Below the pieces are notes generated by a model. That model searched no databases, was not told where the DNA came from, and saw only the letters and a list, made by a program, of their open reading frames with translations. Positions 26,883 to 34,328 of a stretch of 34,448 nucleotides of DNA are shown one piece after another; the first letter of the stretch is position 1, and every line of letters begins with the position of its first letter. Both the position numbers and the translations under genes were made by a program. This DNA is from Phycisphaerae bacterium (GTDB lineage: Bacteria > Planctomycetota > Phycisphaerae > UBA1845), in the NCBI GenBank assembly GCA_029260035.1, contig JAJDEA010000047.1, forward strand, positions 1 to 34,448, read 5' to 3'.

Positions 26883-27340
26883 TCAGGCGTGCATGGCCCC
26901 CTGCTTGAAAATCCCGTCAAAACCTCTGATCGTCTGCGGCTGGCGGAGACGATAGAGATGGTCACGGTACTCACCGAATTCGCATCGGGTAATGTCGTTC
27001 CACGGACGATCCTTGCCGATGTGGTTAGCGAAGTGGGTTGCCACGCGAACGCTTTCGCCGTGCCAGTTACCGCCGTTGAAACCGTTGGCTTCCTTCTGTT
27101 TCTGGGCATTCAGGAACTTTATTGACTAAGTATTCGACGGAAGGCACGCCGACATCACGGCTGTATCGGGGCTTACGCCCGGCGTGCAGATCGTTGGCCA
27201 CGCGGGTATACTCTTCGTGTGCTTCGTACCGAAGTAGTGGTGCTTGCCCCTGATCTTCTTGCACCACTGGCCGTTTCGATGCCAGAAAAGAGATAGGTTG
27301 GCCGAGGTTTTTTGGGTTTCGATTGCTTCGAGTTTTCCAT
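26883..27340 (-). pseudogene. Decayed tyrosine recombinase (integrase), frameshifted and truncated
   Basis: A remnant readable only by joining frames. From an ATG at 27340, with AAGGA 8 nt upstream, it reads MENSKQSKPKKPRPTY; after a shift near 27290, LFWHRNGQWCKKIRGK and HHYFGT; after a shift near 27235, EEYTRVANDLHAGRKPRYSR and VEYLVNK; after a shift near 27125, FLNAQKQKEANGF, then HFANHIGKDRPWNDITRCEF and EYRDHLYRLRQ, to a TGA at 26883. This is the DNA-contacting and core-binding N-terminal half of a planctomycete-type site-specific integrase. The catalytic half with its R-H-R-Y residues is gone. At least three frameshifts plus truncation make it a pseudogene. It lies 5' of the tRNA-Thr gene and is not a copy of the intact integrase on the other side. 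Confidence 0.75.
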
Positions 27341-27473
27341 TCTCGCTTCCTTTGATTTAATCTAACGAAGAGGTCTGGAAACTCACGCGGCGTGACGTAG
27401 CAGGTGTCGTCGCATAGATCAGACTCTTGCCGAGTAGGCCAAAATCGGCATGATGGCCCAGAATCAACCAGTC

Positions 27474-27546
27474 GCCACCGTAGCTCAGTTGGTAGAGCAG
27501 CGGTTTTGTAAACCGCAGGTCTTCGGTTCGAGTCCGAACGGTGGCT
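27474..27546 (+). tRNA. tRNA-Thr (anticodon TGT)
   Basis: A complete cloverleaf: acceptor GCCACCG (27474-27480) pairs with CGGTGGC (27539-27545), D arm GCTC-AGTTGGTA-GAGC, anticodon stem GCGGT/ACCGC around TTTGTAA, giving anticodon TGT, and T arm TTCGG-TTCGAGT-CCGAA. The discriminator base is T and CCA is not encoded. Its 3' end faces the intact integrase gene, 46 bp away, the usual position of an integration site. Confidence 0.97.
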
Positions 27547-27591
27547 TTTCAGAAGTGCTTGTGGGGTAAGGAGTTATCTCTGCAAGTGTCA

Positions 27592-28848
27592 TCAACCGAC
27601 CTTCCTATTCGGCGGTAATTTGGCCTCTGGCGTCAGTCTGGCGTCAGTCTTGGTGCCACGACCGCCTTTTATGATGGCCTGCGTAACCCATTGGGCTTGA
27701 TTCTCGTGCTCCGGACTTACCGAACTGTAGAATTCGGCGGTAGTGCTGATGTCCGAATGCCCCATCAGTTCTTTCACGACATTCATGGGCAGATGATTCG
27801 CCCAATTCTGACCGCAGGACTTCCGGAAGCAATGCATTGAAAATCTACCAGTTGGCTCCCAGCCTGCCCACTTCACATGGCGAAGCAGCTCACGATTGAC
27901 GTTGTTGACCATGTAGTCGTTGATCCAAGGTCTTGCAGCCAAGCGGTAGCGAGTCCATCTTTCCAAGACCCGCTGGTACCTTTCAGCTGAGAGCAGAATC
28001 AGCGGTGACCCACAAGGTCTCTGTCGCAACCAGCCCTCTACGAGTCTCAAGGTGTGCCGGGGCAAAGGAACCTCTCGATCTTCGTGGTCCTTCACGTTGA
28101 ACGGCGGCAACTCCTTGCTTCCTGCTCTCCCTCGAACCAGCAATTTTCCCGAACTGAAATCAATGTCCTGTTCCGTGAGATTCACTAGCTCTCCAAGCCT
28201 GGCCGCAGACGTATAGGCCAATGCATACAGAACCTTCCACCCCAGATTCGGTGCTACACGGAGCAACGCCATGTACTGCTCAGGCGTCATGTAATGCGAA
28301 TCTCTACGGTTCCGCCTACTTACCCGCATCTGCCTGAGACCGTCAAAGGGATTGGCGGTAACTAGCTCCCAGTTGACCGCATACTTGAACAGTGTCTTTG
28401 AGTCTCGGACTAGGCGGTTCATAGTATGGCGACTCAACGGCTGGTCCACGGAATCTTGCCGTACACACTTGGCGGATGACCAAAACGAGGCAGCCCGTCT
28501 TGTCGTTACGTTCCGTAGTAATGTGTTCGCACCAAAGTAGCCCTTCAAGCGATTACAAAGGTCCTCAATCTGACGTCGGGTTTTTTCTCTCCATTCGTGA
28601 GACCGACGATTCATATACAGATCGCAAAACTCTTTCAACGTAATGTCCTCTGGCCGATCCCGTTGAGTTCCTTTGTCAAACTCGGCCTGCTTTTCCGCTT
28701 GGAACTGCTCGGCCTCTCGCTTAACTCGAAACGATTTGCAATACCTCCTCTCTTTGTCAGATAAGGGGTCGTACTCCCCAAACCACCGAACGATCCATGG
28801 ATGCTTCTTCCTAGGGTCCTTGTGAACACTGACTTTCGTTGTCGCCAT
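27592..28848 (-). CDS. Tyrosine recombinase / site-specific integrase
   Basis: A 418-residue integrase. The N-terminal part (1-60, HPWIVRWFGEYD) is an arm-binding-like domain; the core-binding SAM-like domain covers about 68-165; the catalytic domain covers about 185-385. Catalytic residues are all visible: R217 in TSAARLGEL, K253 in NVKDHEDREV, H339-CF-R342 in SMHCFRKSC, H364 in LMGHSDISTT and the nucleophile Y374 in AEFYSSV. It should catalyse integration and excision of the element at tRNA-Thr. The ATG at 28848 is preceded by AAAGGAG with an 8-nt spacer. A 111-bp gap separates it from the upstream HTH gene on the same strand. Confidence 0.96.
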   Translation of the reverse strand: MATTKVSVHKDPRKKHPWIVRWFGEYDPLSDKERRYCKSFRVKREAEQFQAEKQAEFDKGTQRDRPEDITLKEFCDLYMNRRSHEWREKTRRQIEDLCNRLKGYFGANTLLRNVTTRRAASFWSSAKCVRQDSVDQPLSRHTMNRLVRDSKTLFKYAVNWELVTANPFDGLRQMRVSRRNRRDSHYMTPEQYMALLRVAPNLGWKVLYALAYTSAARLGELVNLTEQDIDFSSGKLLVRGRAGSKELPPFNVKDHEDREVPLPRHTLRLVEGWLRQRPCGSPLILLSAERYQRVLERWTRYRLAARPWINDYMVNNVNRELLRHVKWAGWEPTGRFSMHCFRKSCGQNWANHLPMNVVKELMGHSDISTTAEFYSSVSPEHENQAQWVTQAIIKGGRGTKTDARLTPEAKLPPNRKVG

Positions 28849-28959
28849 GTTGGCATCTCCTTTCAATGCGACCAGTATCAGCCCGCCCCAATCCGGAGCG
28901 GGCCAACACCGATCTAGTTCTCTCCTCAGATATCCGAAACGGCGGATTTTGACAAATCT

Positions 28960-29217
28960 CTAGTTGCGTTCTGCCTGACTCTTCAGAAACTCCCGCAGGT
29001 CTTCCAGACGGTATCGAATGCACCGTCCAACCCGAGTCGCCTTCAACAGGCCTTTTTCACGGTAATACCTAAGGGTCCTTGCCGGGTCTCGTACGCCCGT
29101 CAAATCGAGCCGCAAATAATTAATCGCTTCATCTTCCGTCAGCAGCTCAGGATTAGATTGAAGCCGATCATTGGGGATACCGGAGCTACGCTCAACGTTT
29201 CCGTTGCTTTCCGTCAT
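28960..29217 (-). CDS. MerR/AlpA-like HTH protein, likely excisionase or regulator
   Basis: An 85-residue DNA-binding protein. Residues 25-80 form a winged-helix excisionase/MerR-like domain: LLTEDEAINYLRLD, ARTLRYYREKGLLKATRVGR, CIRYRLEDLREFLKS. Its start overlaps the stop of the DUF3987 gene by 4 bp (ATGA), so translation is probably coupled. Sitting between the ATPase and the integrase, it probably controls excision direction or integrase expression. The family call is firm; the precise role is inferred. Confidence 0.85.
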   Translation of the reverse strand: MTESNGNVERSSGIPNDRLQSNPELLTEDEAINYLRLDLTGVRDPARTLRYYREKGLLKATRVGRCIRYRLEDLREFLKSQAERN

Positions 29218-30788
29218 TCGGCACCCCCTCTCAACACACTTTCTTTCTGCTGAGTGCTGACTGCTGACTTGAGCCTTAGACGCTCCTTGGATTTACCTGG
29301 AATTTCGGTCCATTCTGCAATATTCTCCTCCACAAGCGTTTTGCAGATACCCTTCGCTTCATCGGAGTCTCTAGCGATACGGGCAGTTTGGAGATCACGA
29401 GGGCGAATTCCCTGGCCGTTCTGCTTCGCAAGCCACGCAGCAGCACGTTCCACTTTTCCAAGTTGTGCTGACTGTGGACTGGAGTCGCAGTTGGGGGAAG
29501 AAGAACAGGACCAACCACGTCTCTTGCCGTAGACTCGTATGGCTTGTGCCTTGAAGTAGTTGATTAAGTCTTCTGCTGCCCAGAAAGACTCCTGGTCAAC
29601 AGATTCACCTACTGACGACTCGGATGCTTGCCTGACAAGATGCACAATCAGAATCAACCGAGCCATATAGCCATCAATTTTTCCCCAGGCTGCTAGTAAG
29701 GCGGAATCATCGACAAGAGCATCTACTTCCTCATGATGCTCCCCGATCCATTCAACCCAGAGTTTCTTGGAAGCAGGTGAGAAACAAACAATCCTCGGGC
29801 TATCAGTAGTGCCATCGCTGAGTTTGCATAATCTGCTCAGAGTCTTGTGGTAAGCAGTCTCTGCACGCTCGCTGATAACATTCTCAGTGTAAGACCGTTT
29901 CTGGGATTCCGGATAGGCAAGTAAGAAGCGGGCTGCGAAACCACTCAAGACACGGTCTTCACTAACCAGGTCACTCAACACTGCTGGTTGAATACCGCCC
30001 GCTATCGCCAAAAAAGGACGAGGAACTGTGACTTCCTTTGGTTTCGTTTTCCTATTGATCTTGATGGGGCTGCCACTCCATGCCTCCAAGAAAAACTGTT
30101 CGTCGGAGCCTCCTGCACTCTTGTACTGGTTAAAACCCTTAATCCAGGCTGAAAGTTCGTCCCGCAAGAGAATGGCACCCTTCGGATGTTCACTCATTTG
30201 AACGGCGAGTGCCTCAACTGTTGTGTCGTTGACAATTACTCCTCCCCAGGCTTTCTCCAAACTACGTAGTGGTTCTACTGACTTTTCAAAAGCAGGGCTC
30301 TTTGCGGATCCGGACCTGCCAATCACCATCGTGTAAAGAGAAGCAGTTTCACGCCAGTCTTTCTTAATTTCAATCAAACAGGAGGTACCAATGGCCGCAC
30401 CCAATGCGGCCAACATCGGTACCCCCACATAATCGTTCGGACAAGAGATTGATTCAGCGGCTTCATCAACATATTTACCTATCATTTCCGGCAGGAATTC
30501 AAGCGGAAAATCTAGGTTCTCTTTAGCCGACTCAGCACTCAGCAACTCAGCACTTTTCCCGTTTGTGCAGTGTGCAGCTTCCACTAGAACAGGGGTCGCA
30601 GAGAGGTCATCGTTCAATTCAGATGGTTGGTTCTGTGTTTCGTCAGGATCAACCGTCAATGAAGTGTCCTCGGGGTCTCGTCGCACTTGGGGAGCCGGAG
30701 CTTTCTTCCAGTCTTCTTGTTTGCTTACAGTTGTTGGGTCTATTTCAGTTGCATCAGCCCGAGGCGGGCCGATTTGAGCAATTGTCAT
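29214..30788 (-). CDS. DUF3987 domain ATPase, likely element replication protein
   Basis: A 524-residue protein. The first 95 residues are a disordered, acidic linker. A P-loop ATPase-like domain follows: GRSGSAKS at 157-164 (Walker A-like, K163), ILLRDELSAW at 206-215 (Walker B-like, D210 and E211), then EAWSGSPIKINRK and IAGGIQPAVLSDLV, all typical of DUF3987. A C-terminal winged-helix-like tail (RAAAWLAKQNGQGIRPRDLQ) ends the protein. DUF3987 proteins are found on phages and integrative elements, often fused to or next to primases. No primase is seen here. The ATG at 30788 has GGAG just upstream and is preferred over one at 30812. Confidence 0.88.
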   Translation of the reverse strand: MTIAQIGPPRADATEIDPTTVSKQEDWKKAPAPQVRRDPEDTSLTVDPDETQNQPSELNDDLSATPVLVEAAHCTNGKSAELLSAESAKENLDFPLEFLPEMIGKYVDEAAESISCPNDYVGVPMLAALGAAIGTSCLIEIKKDWRETASLYTMVIGRSGSAKSPAFEKSVEPLRSLEKAWGGVIVNDTTVEALAVQMSEHPKGAILLRDELSAWIKGFNQYKSAGGSDEQFFLEAWSGSPIKINRKTKPKEVTVPRPFLAIAGGIQPAVLSDLVSEDRVLSGFAARFLLAYPESQKRSYTENVISERAETAYHKTLSRLCKLSDGTTDSPRIVCFSPASKKLWVEWIGEHHEEVDALVDDSALLAAWGKIDGYMARLILIVHLVRQASESSVGESVDQESFWAAEDLINYFKAQAIRVYGKRRGWSCSSSPNCDSSPQSAQLGKVERAAAWLAKQNGQGIRPRDLQTARIARDSDEAKGICKTLVEENIAEWTEIPGKSKERLRLKSAVSTQQKESVLRGGAE

Positions 30789-30848
30789 TTGGTTCTCCAA
30801 AACAAGTAACATTTCAATTCAAAAACTTGTACCTGGATGCTTCACTTC

Positions 30849-31049
30849 TTACTGTTCGATGTCGTTCAATTTGCACATTTGAAATCCCTTTTCTATCTTG
30901 CAGGAGCCATTCAAGAACCACCGAATTAACGTGGGTTGGTCCTGTTGTTTAACGAGCCGGATGCTTGGACCCGAACAAATATTCTTAGCAAGTTTTGCCT
31001 CCATCGGAAACGGAAATTCCTTCACGACTTGTCGTAGTCTTCCTGTCAA
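30849..31049 (-). CDS. Possible 66-residue ORF at the head of the element operon
   Basis: A TTG start with AAGGAG about 11 nt upstream and a sensible, basic translation (TLIRWFLNGSCKIEKGF). It lies 60 bp before the DUF3987 gene and 78 nt after a predicted promoter start. Not recognised; the TTG start and short length make it doubtful. Confidence 0.3.
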   Translation of the reverse strand: MTGRLRQVVKEFPFPMEAKLAKNICSGPSIRLVKQQDQPTLIRWFLNGSCKIEKGFQMCKLNDIEQ

Positions 31050-31126
31050 TTGCGTCTTTGCTCCTTCCAGCTTCTTGTTAATAAGACGAAAAAAAACTTA
31101 GTAAAACATGCCACCCCTATACTTAA

Positions 31127-31155
31127 AATATGCCCGACGTTTCGAGTTTCGTCAA
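31127..31155 (-). promoter_or_regulatory. Predicted promoter of the leftward element genes
   Basis: On the minus strand, TTGACG (31155-31150), a 17-nt spacer and CATATT (31132-31127) form a fair sigma-70-type promoter. It would drive the small ORF, DUF3987, HTH and possibly integrase genes, after a leader of about 70 nt that includes an eight-T run. Confidence 0.4.
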
Positions 31156-31207
31156 CATTTTGACACTGAAAAAATTCTCTATAGTGACTTATTTATGGCA
31201 CTCCTGA

Positions 31208-31245
31208 GACAGTCTGGTACAGGGGACAGTCTGGTACAGGGGACA
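31208..31245 (+). repeat. Tandem 17-nt direct repeat
   Basis: GACAGTCTGGTACAGGG occurs at 31208-31224 and again at 31225-31241, followed by the first four bases of a third copy. Repeats of this GGGGACAG type are often seen next to IS200/RAYT-like transposases, but none is present here. It sits where AT-rich element DNA gives way to GC-rich DNA. Confidence 0.75.
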
Positions 31246-31370
31246 CATGGGGGAGGAGGACAGGGTTAGCAGGCCGCAAATACGCTTATCGAAATGGCGA
31301 CGATCAATTCTTCGTATTCATAGAACTGCTTGAGAGTCCAAGTTGATCAGGAGGGCGTGCCCCCGGTTTT

Positions 31371-31550
31371 CTAAATGTTTTGGTAACGGGACGTGTGTAT
31401 TCCCCCTGACCGGGCAGATTTTTCTGGGGGCCGACGGGGGGTGTCTAGTAGAGCCATTATAACGGCACTCATGGATCGCTCCAATTCTAAGTGCTTCGCT
31501 ACGACCGAACCGGCGCGGAACTCCTTAATCGGTCTCTCAGCATCGCTCAT
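31371..31550 (-). CDS. Short ORF with a conserved-looking N-terminus (possible remnant)
   Basis: A 59-residue frame with TAAGGAG placed ideally before the ATG. It begins MSDAERPIKEFRAGSVVAKH. The ERPIKEFRAGSV opening matches, from memory, the start of a small protein family spread among bacterial mobile regions (usually followed by a xxIWxNE strand), but the rest here does not, so this may be a truncated or rearranged copy. It lies 52 bp past the ImmA/IrrE stop on the same strand and would be the third gene of that set. Confidence 0.45.
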   Translation of the reverse strand: MSDAERPIKEFRAGSVVAKHLELERSMSAVIMALLDTPRRPPEKSARSGGIHTSRYQNI

Positions 31551-31602
31551 ACCCGGCTCCTTATATCGTTCGCTAACATGCGTACACCTGCTGCAAAAAA
31601 AA

Positions 31603-32376
31603 TCACGACGCCTCGCCCTCAGCGGTGAACAGATCGCGGTACTTGGGGCGACCGTCGATTACCTGGACTGCCGCGACGTTATCGTCGGGTTCGGCCGGTT
31701 CCAACAGCCTTTGAGTCAACCGCCTCGGCATCAACGACTGCGGATTCGTGATCCGCAACTGGATTTCGGCGCACCGGAAAAGCGCTGCCGACAGCGACAC
31801 GTTGAATGCGCGCGTGACGGCGGGAAGAACCCGGTAACGCCAGAGCCACTCAGACTCCGTAGTAACCTGCATCAACTCGTGCATGCAGGACACTCGCTCA
31901 AGACGTCGGTCGTCGAAAGAGCGCACGATCGCACGTTCGAGCTGCGGCAACGGCATCAGGAAAGCAGCGGCGAATCGATCCGCCTGACGCTCGTACTTAT
32001 TCGTTGAAAACGTGACACCGGTCTTTGTGTCATGAAAGTGCTCTTGAACGCGCTTGTGCATGACCACATGACCGAGTTCGTGGGCGCACGTGAAGCGGCA
32101 CCGCCCTTCGTGCTCCAGAATCTGCTCGTCGATCAGGATTTCAGGGCCGTCGACAAACGCGGCACCGAGTACACCGTCACCGAGGTGGCTGAGATCGGAG
32201 AATCCGAATTGAATGCCAAGCGGGCCTTCGATCCACTCTTCGACCGGTATCGGTAACGGGAGTTCCTCCAGGCTTAGCCTCGTGCGACATCGCTCAAGCG
32301 TAGACCAGGCACGCTGGTCGGTCTGCCGACCGCCTCGGCGTGGTTCAAGCAACTTGGCTGGCTGCACTGCTGACAT
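31603..32376 (-). CDS. ImmA/IrrE family metallopeptidase
   Basis: A 257-residue zinc peptidase of the ImmA/IrrE family. The active-site motif is HELGH at 99-103 (FTCAHELGHVVMH), with the downstream glutamate helix YERQADRFAAAFLMP at 128-142. The C-terminal part (LWRYRVLPAVTRAFNVSLSA) is a helical region usual in this family. Members cleave a partner XRE repressor to switch on phage or element genes, or respond to DNA damage. The ATG at 32376 has AAGGAG 9 nt upstream, and the gene begins 6 bp after the XRE stop, so the two form one unit. The C-terminus (residues 210-257) is a variable extension without a known motif. Confidence 0.93.
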   Translation of the reverse strand: MSAVQPAKLLEPRRGGRQTDQRAWSTLERCRTRLSLEELPLPIPVEEWIEGPLGIQFGFSDLSHLGDGVLGAAFVDGPEILIDEQILEHEGRCRFTCAHELGHVVMHKRVQEHFHDTKTGVTFSTNKYERQADRFAAAFLMPLPQLERAIVRSFDDRRLERVSCMHELMQVTTESEWLWRYRVLPAVTRAFNVSLSAALFRCAEIQLRITNPQSLMPRRLTQRLLEPAEPDDNVAAVQVIDGRPKYRDLFTAEGEAS

Positions 32377-32382
32377 CAAACC

Positions 32383-32778
32383 CTACTCCTTGCGACGCCC
32401 CTTCTTGGCCGACATGCGACGGGCTTCGCTGATGAGTTTGTCCCATTGATCCTGTGATAGCTTGCGTGCGGTACGCAGGAACTCCGGAACCTTTTCGGCC
32501 GTTAGGGAGTCTTGGGTCGCGACTTCGCTCACGATGCCTTCGGCTCGGCTCCAGCCGGCGCGGAGCTCGGGTTCGGCGATGCCGTACGCCGTGGCAATGC
32601 GCAGGAGCAGCCCCTCCGACGGAGTTCGACGACCTTTTTCCAGGTCCGTCAGGTGCGCGGGCGCAATGTCGAGAATCTTGGCCATCTCACGAAGGCCTTT
32701 GTGAAGCTCCTCAATGCGGCGCGCGCGGAGCACGTCGCCAATGGGTTGTTCTTGATTGGATCGGCTTGCACGGGGCAC
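32383..32778 (-). CDS. XRE-family HTH regulator paired with ImmA
   Basis: A 131-residue repressor-like protein. Residues 13-70 form a Cro/C1-type HTH: GLREMAKILDIAPAHLTDLE, KGRRTPSEGLLLRIATAYG. The C-terminal half is helical and may be the part cut by the partner protease. A GTG start at 32778 follows AAAGGAG with a 7-nt spacer; an ATG at 32805 is in frame but lacks such a site. The XRE-ImmA order and tight spacing match phage and ICE control modules and related toxin-antitoxin-like pairs. Confidence 0.92.
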   Translation of the reverse strand: MPRASRSNQEQPIGDVLRARRIEELHKGLREMAKILDIAPAHLTDLEKGRRTPSEGLLLRIATAYGIAEPELRAGWSRAEGIVSEVATQDSLTAEKVPEFLRTARKLSQDQWDKLISEARRMSAKKGRRKE

Positions 32779-32832
32779 CTGGGTCTCCTTTAGTCTTGTA
32801 CGCATACATGCTAACACGCGAATCGGGGTGGG

Positions 32833-33471
32833 TCAAGTCCAATCTTGAGAATATGCCTCAAAAATCGGGCGGCCGTTTGTCGGCGGGCGCCGGTAGCGGT
32901 ATTGCCGAAGTCGGATGACGACGTGAAGCATCACGCCGGCGAAACCAGCGATGTAGAGGCAGTAGGCAAGGGTTCCGCCGAGCTGTAGCAATCGGGGTGG
33001 GGTCGAGACCAGAAAGCAACAGGCGGCCAGCATCATCCAACAGGTCGAGAGAACGGATAGGACTGTCCCGAAGCCGGATCGGCCGGCCGGCATCCGCCGC
33101 TTGTTCGGGTGCCGGGACTGAAAAACCAGCAATTCCTCACCCGCGAGCCGGTTCACAAGCCGCTCGATTTCATCAATCCTTCGAAGGTGGTCCTCCTTCG
33201 CTCGGGCATGTTGGACCGTGGAAAGCAATAGCCAGAGGAGAGCCACGGGCAGGCCGAGCAAGAACGCCAGTTTTGTGTCCGCTGGCATGGCTGTCGTGGC
33301 GCCAAGCAGGGCACCAAGCGTGCCGCCGGCGACGGGCAAACGACGGTCCATGGCCCCCAGGCGGAAGGTGAGAAGCCCGTACAGGGCGCGGTATTCCTCC
33401 AGCAGCACCTGAATCCGGGCTTCCTTGGTCAGATTGGTCATCGGGGCCGGAATATCTGCGTCACGGGGCAT
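32833..33471 (-). CDS. Four-TM membrane protein of unknown function
   Basis: A 212-residue protein with four predicted transmembrane segments at about 45-62, 67-86, 135-156 and 164-186, arranged as two hairpins around a charged cytoplasmic coiled-coil-like loop (87-125, AKEDHLRRIDEIERLVNRLA). The N-terminal helix LLEEYRALYGLLTFRLGAMDRR is typical of small EYxxLrxE membrane proteins often seen in accessory regions. Specific family not known. Start at 33471 is chosen for AAGGT about 12 nt upstream; 33519 and 33441 are alternatives. It lies 54 bp before the XRE gene on the same strand. Confidence 0.7.
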   Translation of the reverse strand: MPRDADIPAPMTNLTKEARIQVLLEEYRALYGLLTFRLGAMDRRLPVAGGTLGALLGATTAMPADTKLAFLLGLPVALLWLLLSTVQHARAKEDHLRRIDEIERLVNRLAGEELLVFQSRHPNKRRMPAGRSGFGTVLSVLSTCWMMLAACCFLVSTPPRLLQLGGTLAYCLYIAGFAGVMLHVVIRLRQYRYRRPPTNGRPIFEAYSQDWT

Positions 33472-33533
33472 TTTTCGATTTCGTACCTTGACTCTGCGGT
33501 TTTCCTGCGTACCAAACATGTACCGAACATTGG

Positions 33534-34328
33534 ATGCCCCACCGGGTTGGGGCGATGCGCGGTGGTTTTGACTCGCCGATGCGCGAGGAGGTTTGCCGAG
33601 AGGCGGAAAGGTGGTGCCCGATGCACGCGATGCGGGCTGTATTTGAGGAAGGTGTTGCAGGGAATCGAGACGTGCGGTGCGACGTAAGGGCCAGCGAATC
33701 CGCTAGCCCTTTGCAGGCTATCATGTCGGTGGCCCGCCAGATGCTCGGTGGCATCCGTGCTGATGCCGCTGGAGCGGCACCGGTGTTTATCAAGGGTCGA
33801 ATCGTGGTGGGCTCGACGGCGCCGTCGCCCGCCGTGCTCGCTGATCAGTTGCTTCAAGCCCACCCGATTCGGGTCGAGCCTGGTTTCGAGGGCAATGCCG
33901 GGATCTCAGGTGGAGCGTGGCGCGACGACTCCGATGGCGACAACGCGCTGGCGTATCTGCGTTTTTCGGAGGGCACAGTAGACCTGCCACTCCACGTCCA
34001 CGAGTTCTCCGACCGGTTCATCGCCGTGGCCGATGGGTTCGGCCTGTTTCACTACATGCCAAGAGGAACACGCTGAAACGAGCTACGCTCGGTTGTCTTC
34101 CAGACCGGTGACGTCGTCGTACTCACGCGGGGACTCGTGCATACGTTCACGGCGCCGGTAGCGGACCTCGTCCTGCTGTCGTATCACGCACCGTACTTCG
34201 AGTTTGAAGACCCGCGGCAGTTTACCATCAGCGAAGTTTCGATTCGCGACGGTTACGGCTGGATGCCCGGTTCAATCCACCCGCGCATGCACGACGAAGC
34301 TGCCATAACCGTGGCACCCGTAGCGTGA
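33534..34328 (+). pseudogene. Cupin-domain protein gene interrupted by an in-frame TGA
   Basis: One reading frame runs from 33534 to 34328 but is broken by TGA at 34074-34076. Before it the protein reads ALAYLRFSEGTVDLPLHVHE and FSDRFIAVADGFGLFHYMPR, the first cupin motif with its HxHxE-like metal ligands. After it, in the same frame, come SVVFQTGDVVVLTRGLVHTF and LVLLSYHAPYFEFEDPRQFT, the second cupin motif. So the two halves of a single beta-barrel are split by one codon. The simplest reading is a CGA-to-TGA nonsense change giving a dead gene; readthrough is less likely. The true start within the first 90 codons is unclear. Nothing further is called between 34329 and the window end. Confidence 0.8.

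Larger units (their letters stand above)
27522..31200. mobile_element. Putative integrative element inserted at tRNA-Thr (right end not fixed)
   Basis: The block starts at the tRNA 3' end and has three leftward genes: tyrosine integrase, HTH excisionase-like protein and DUF3987 ATPase, plus a small ORF. That set is typical of small satellite-like integrative elements. The DNA is more AT-rich from about 29.2 to 31.2 kb than what follows. No second copy of the tRNA 3' end was found in the window by eye, so the right end is either beyond 34448 or lost. The stated end marks only the change in composition and the tandem repeat. Confidence 0.55.

Noticed and set aside
31393..32007. 204-codon plus-strand frame
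   Set aside because: Mostly antisense to the ImmA/IrrE gene, which has diagnostic HELGH and YERQAD motifs.
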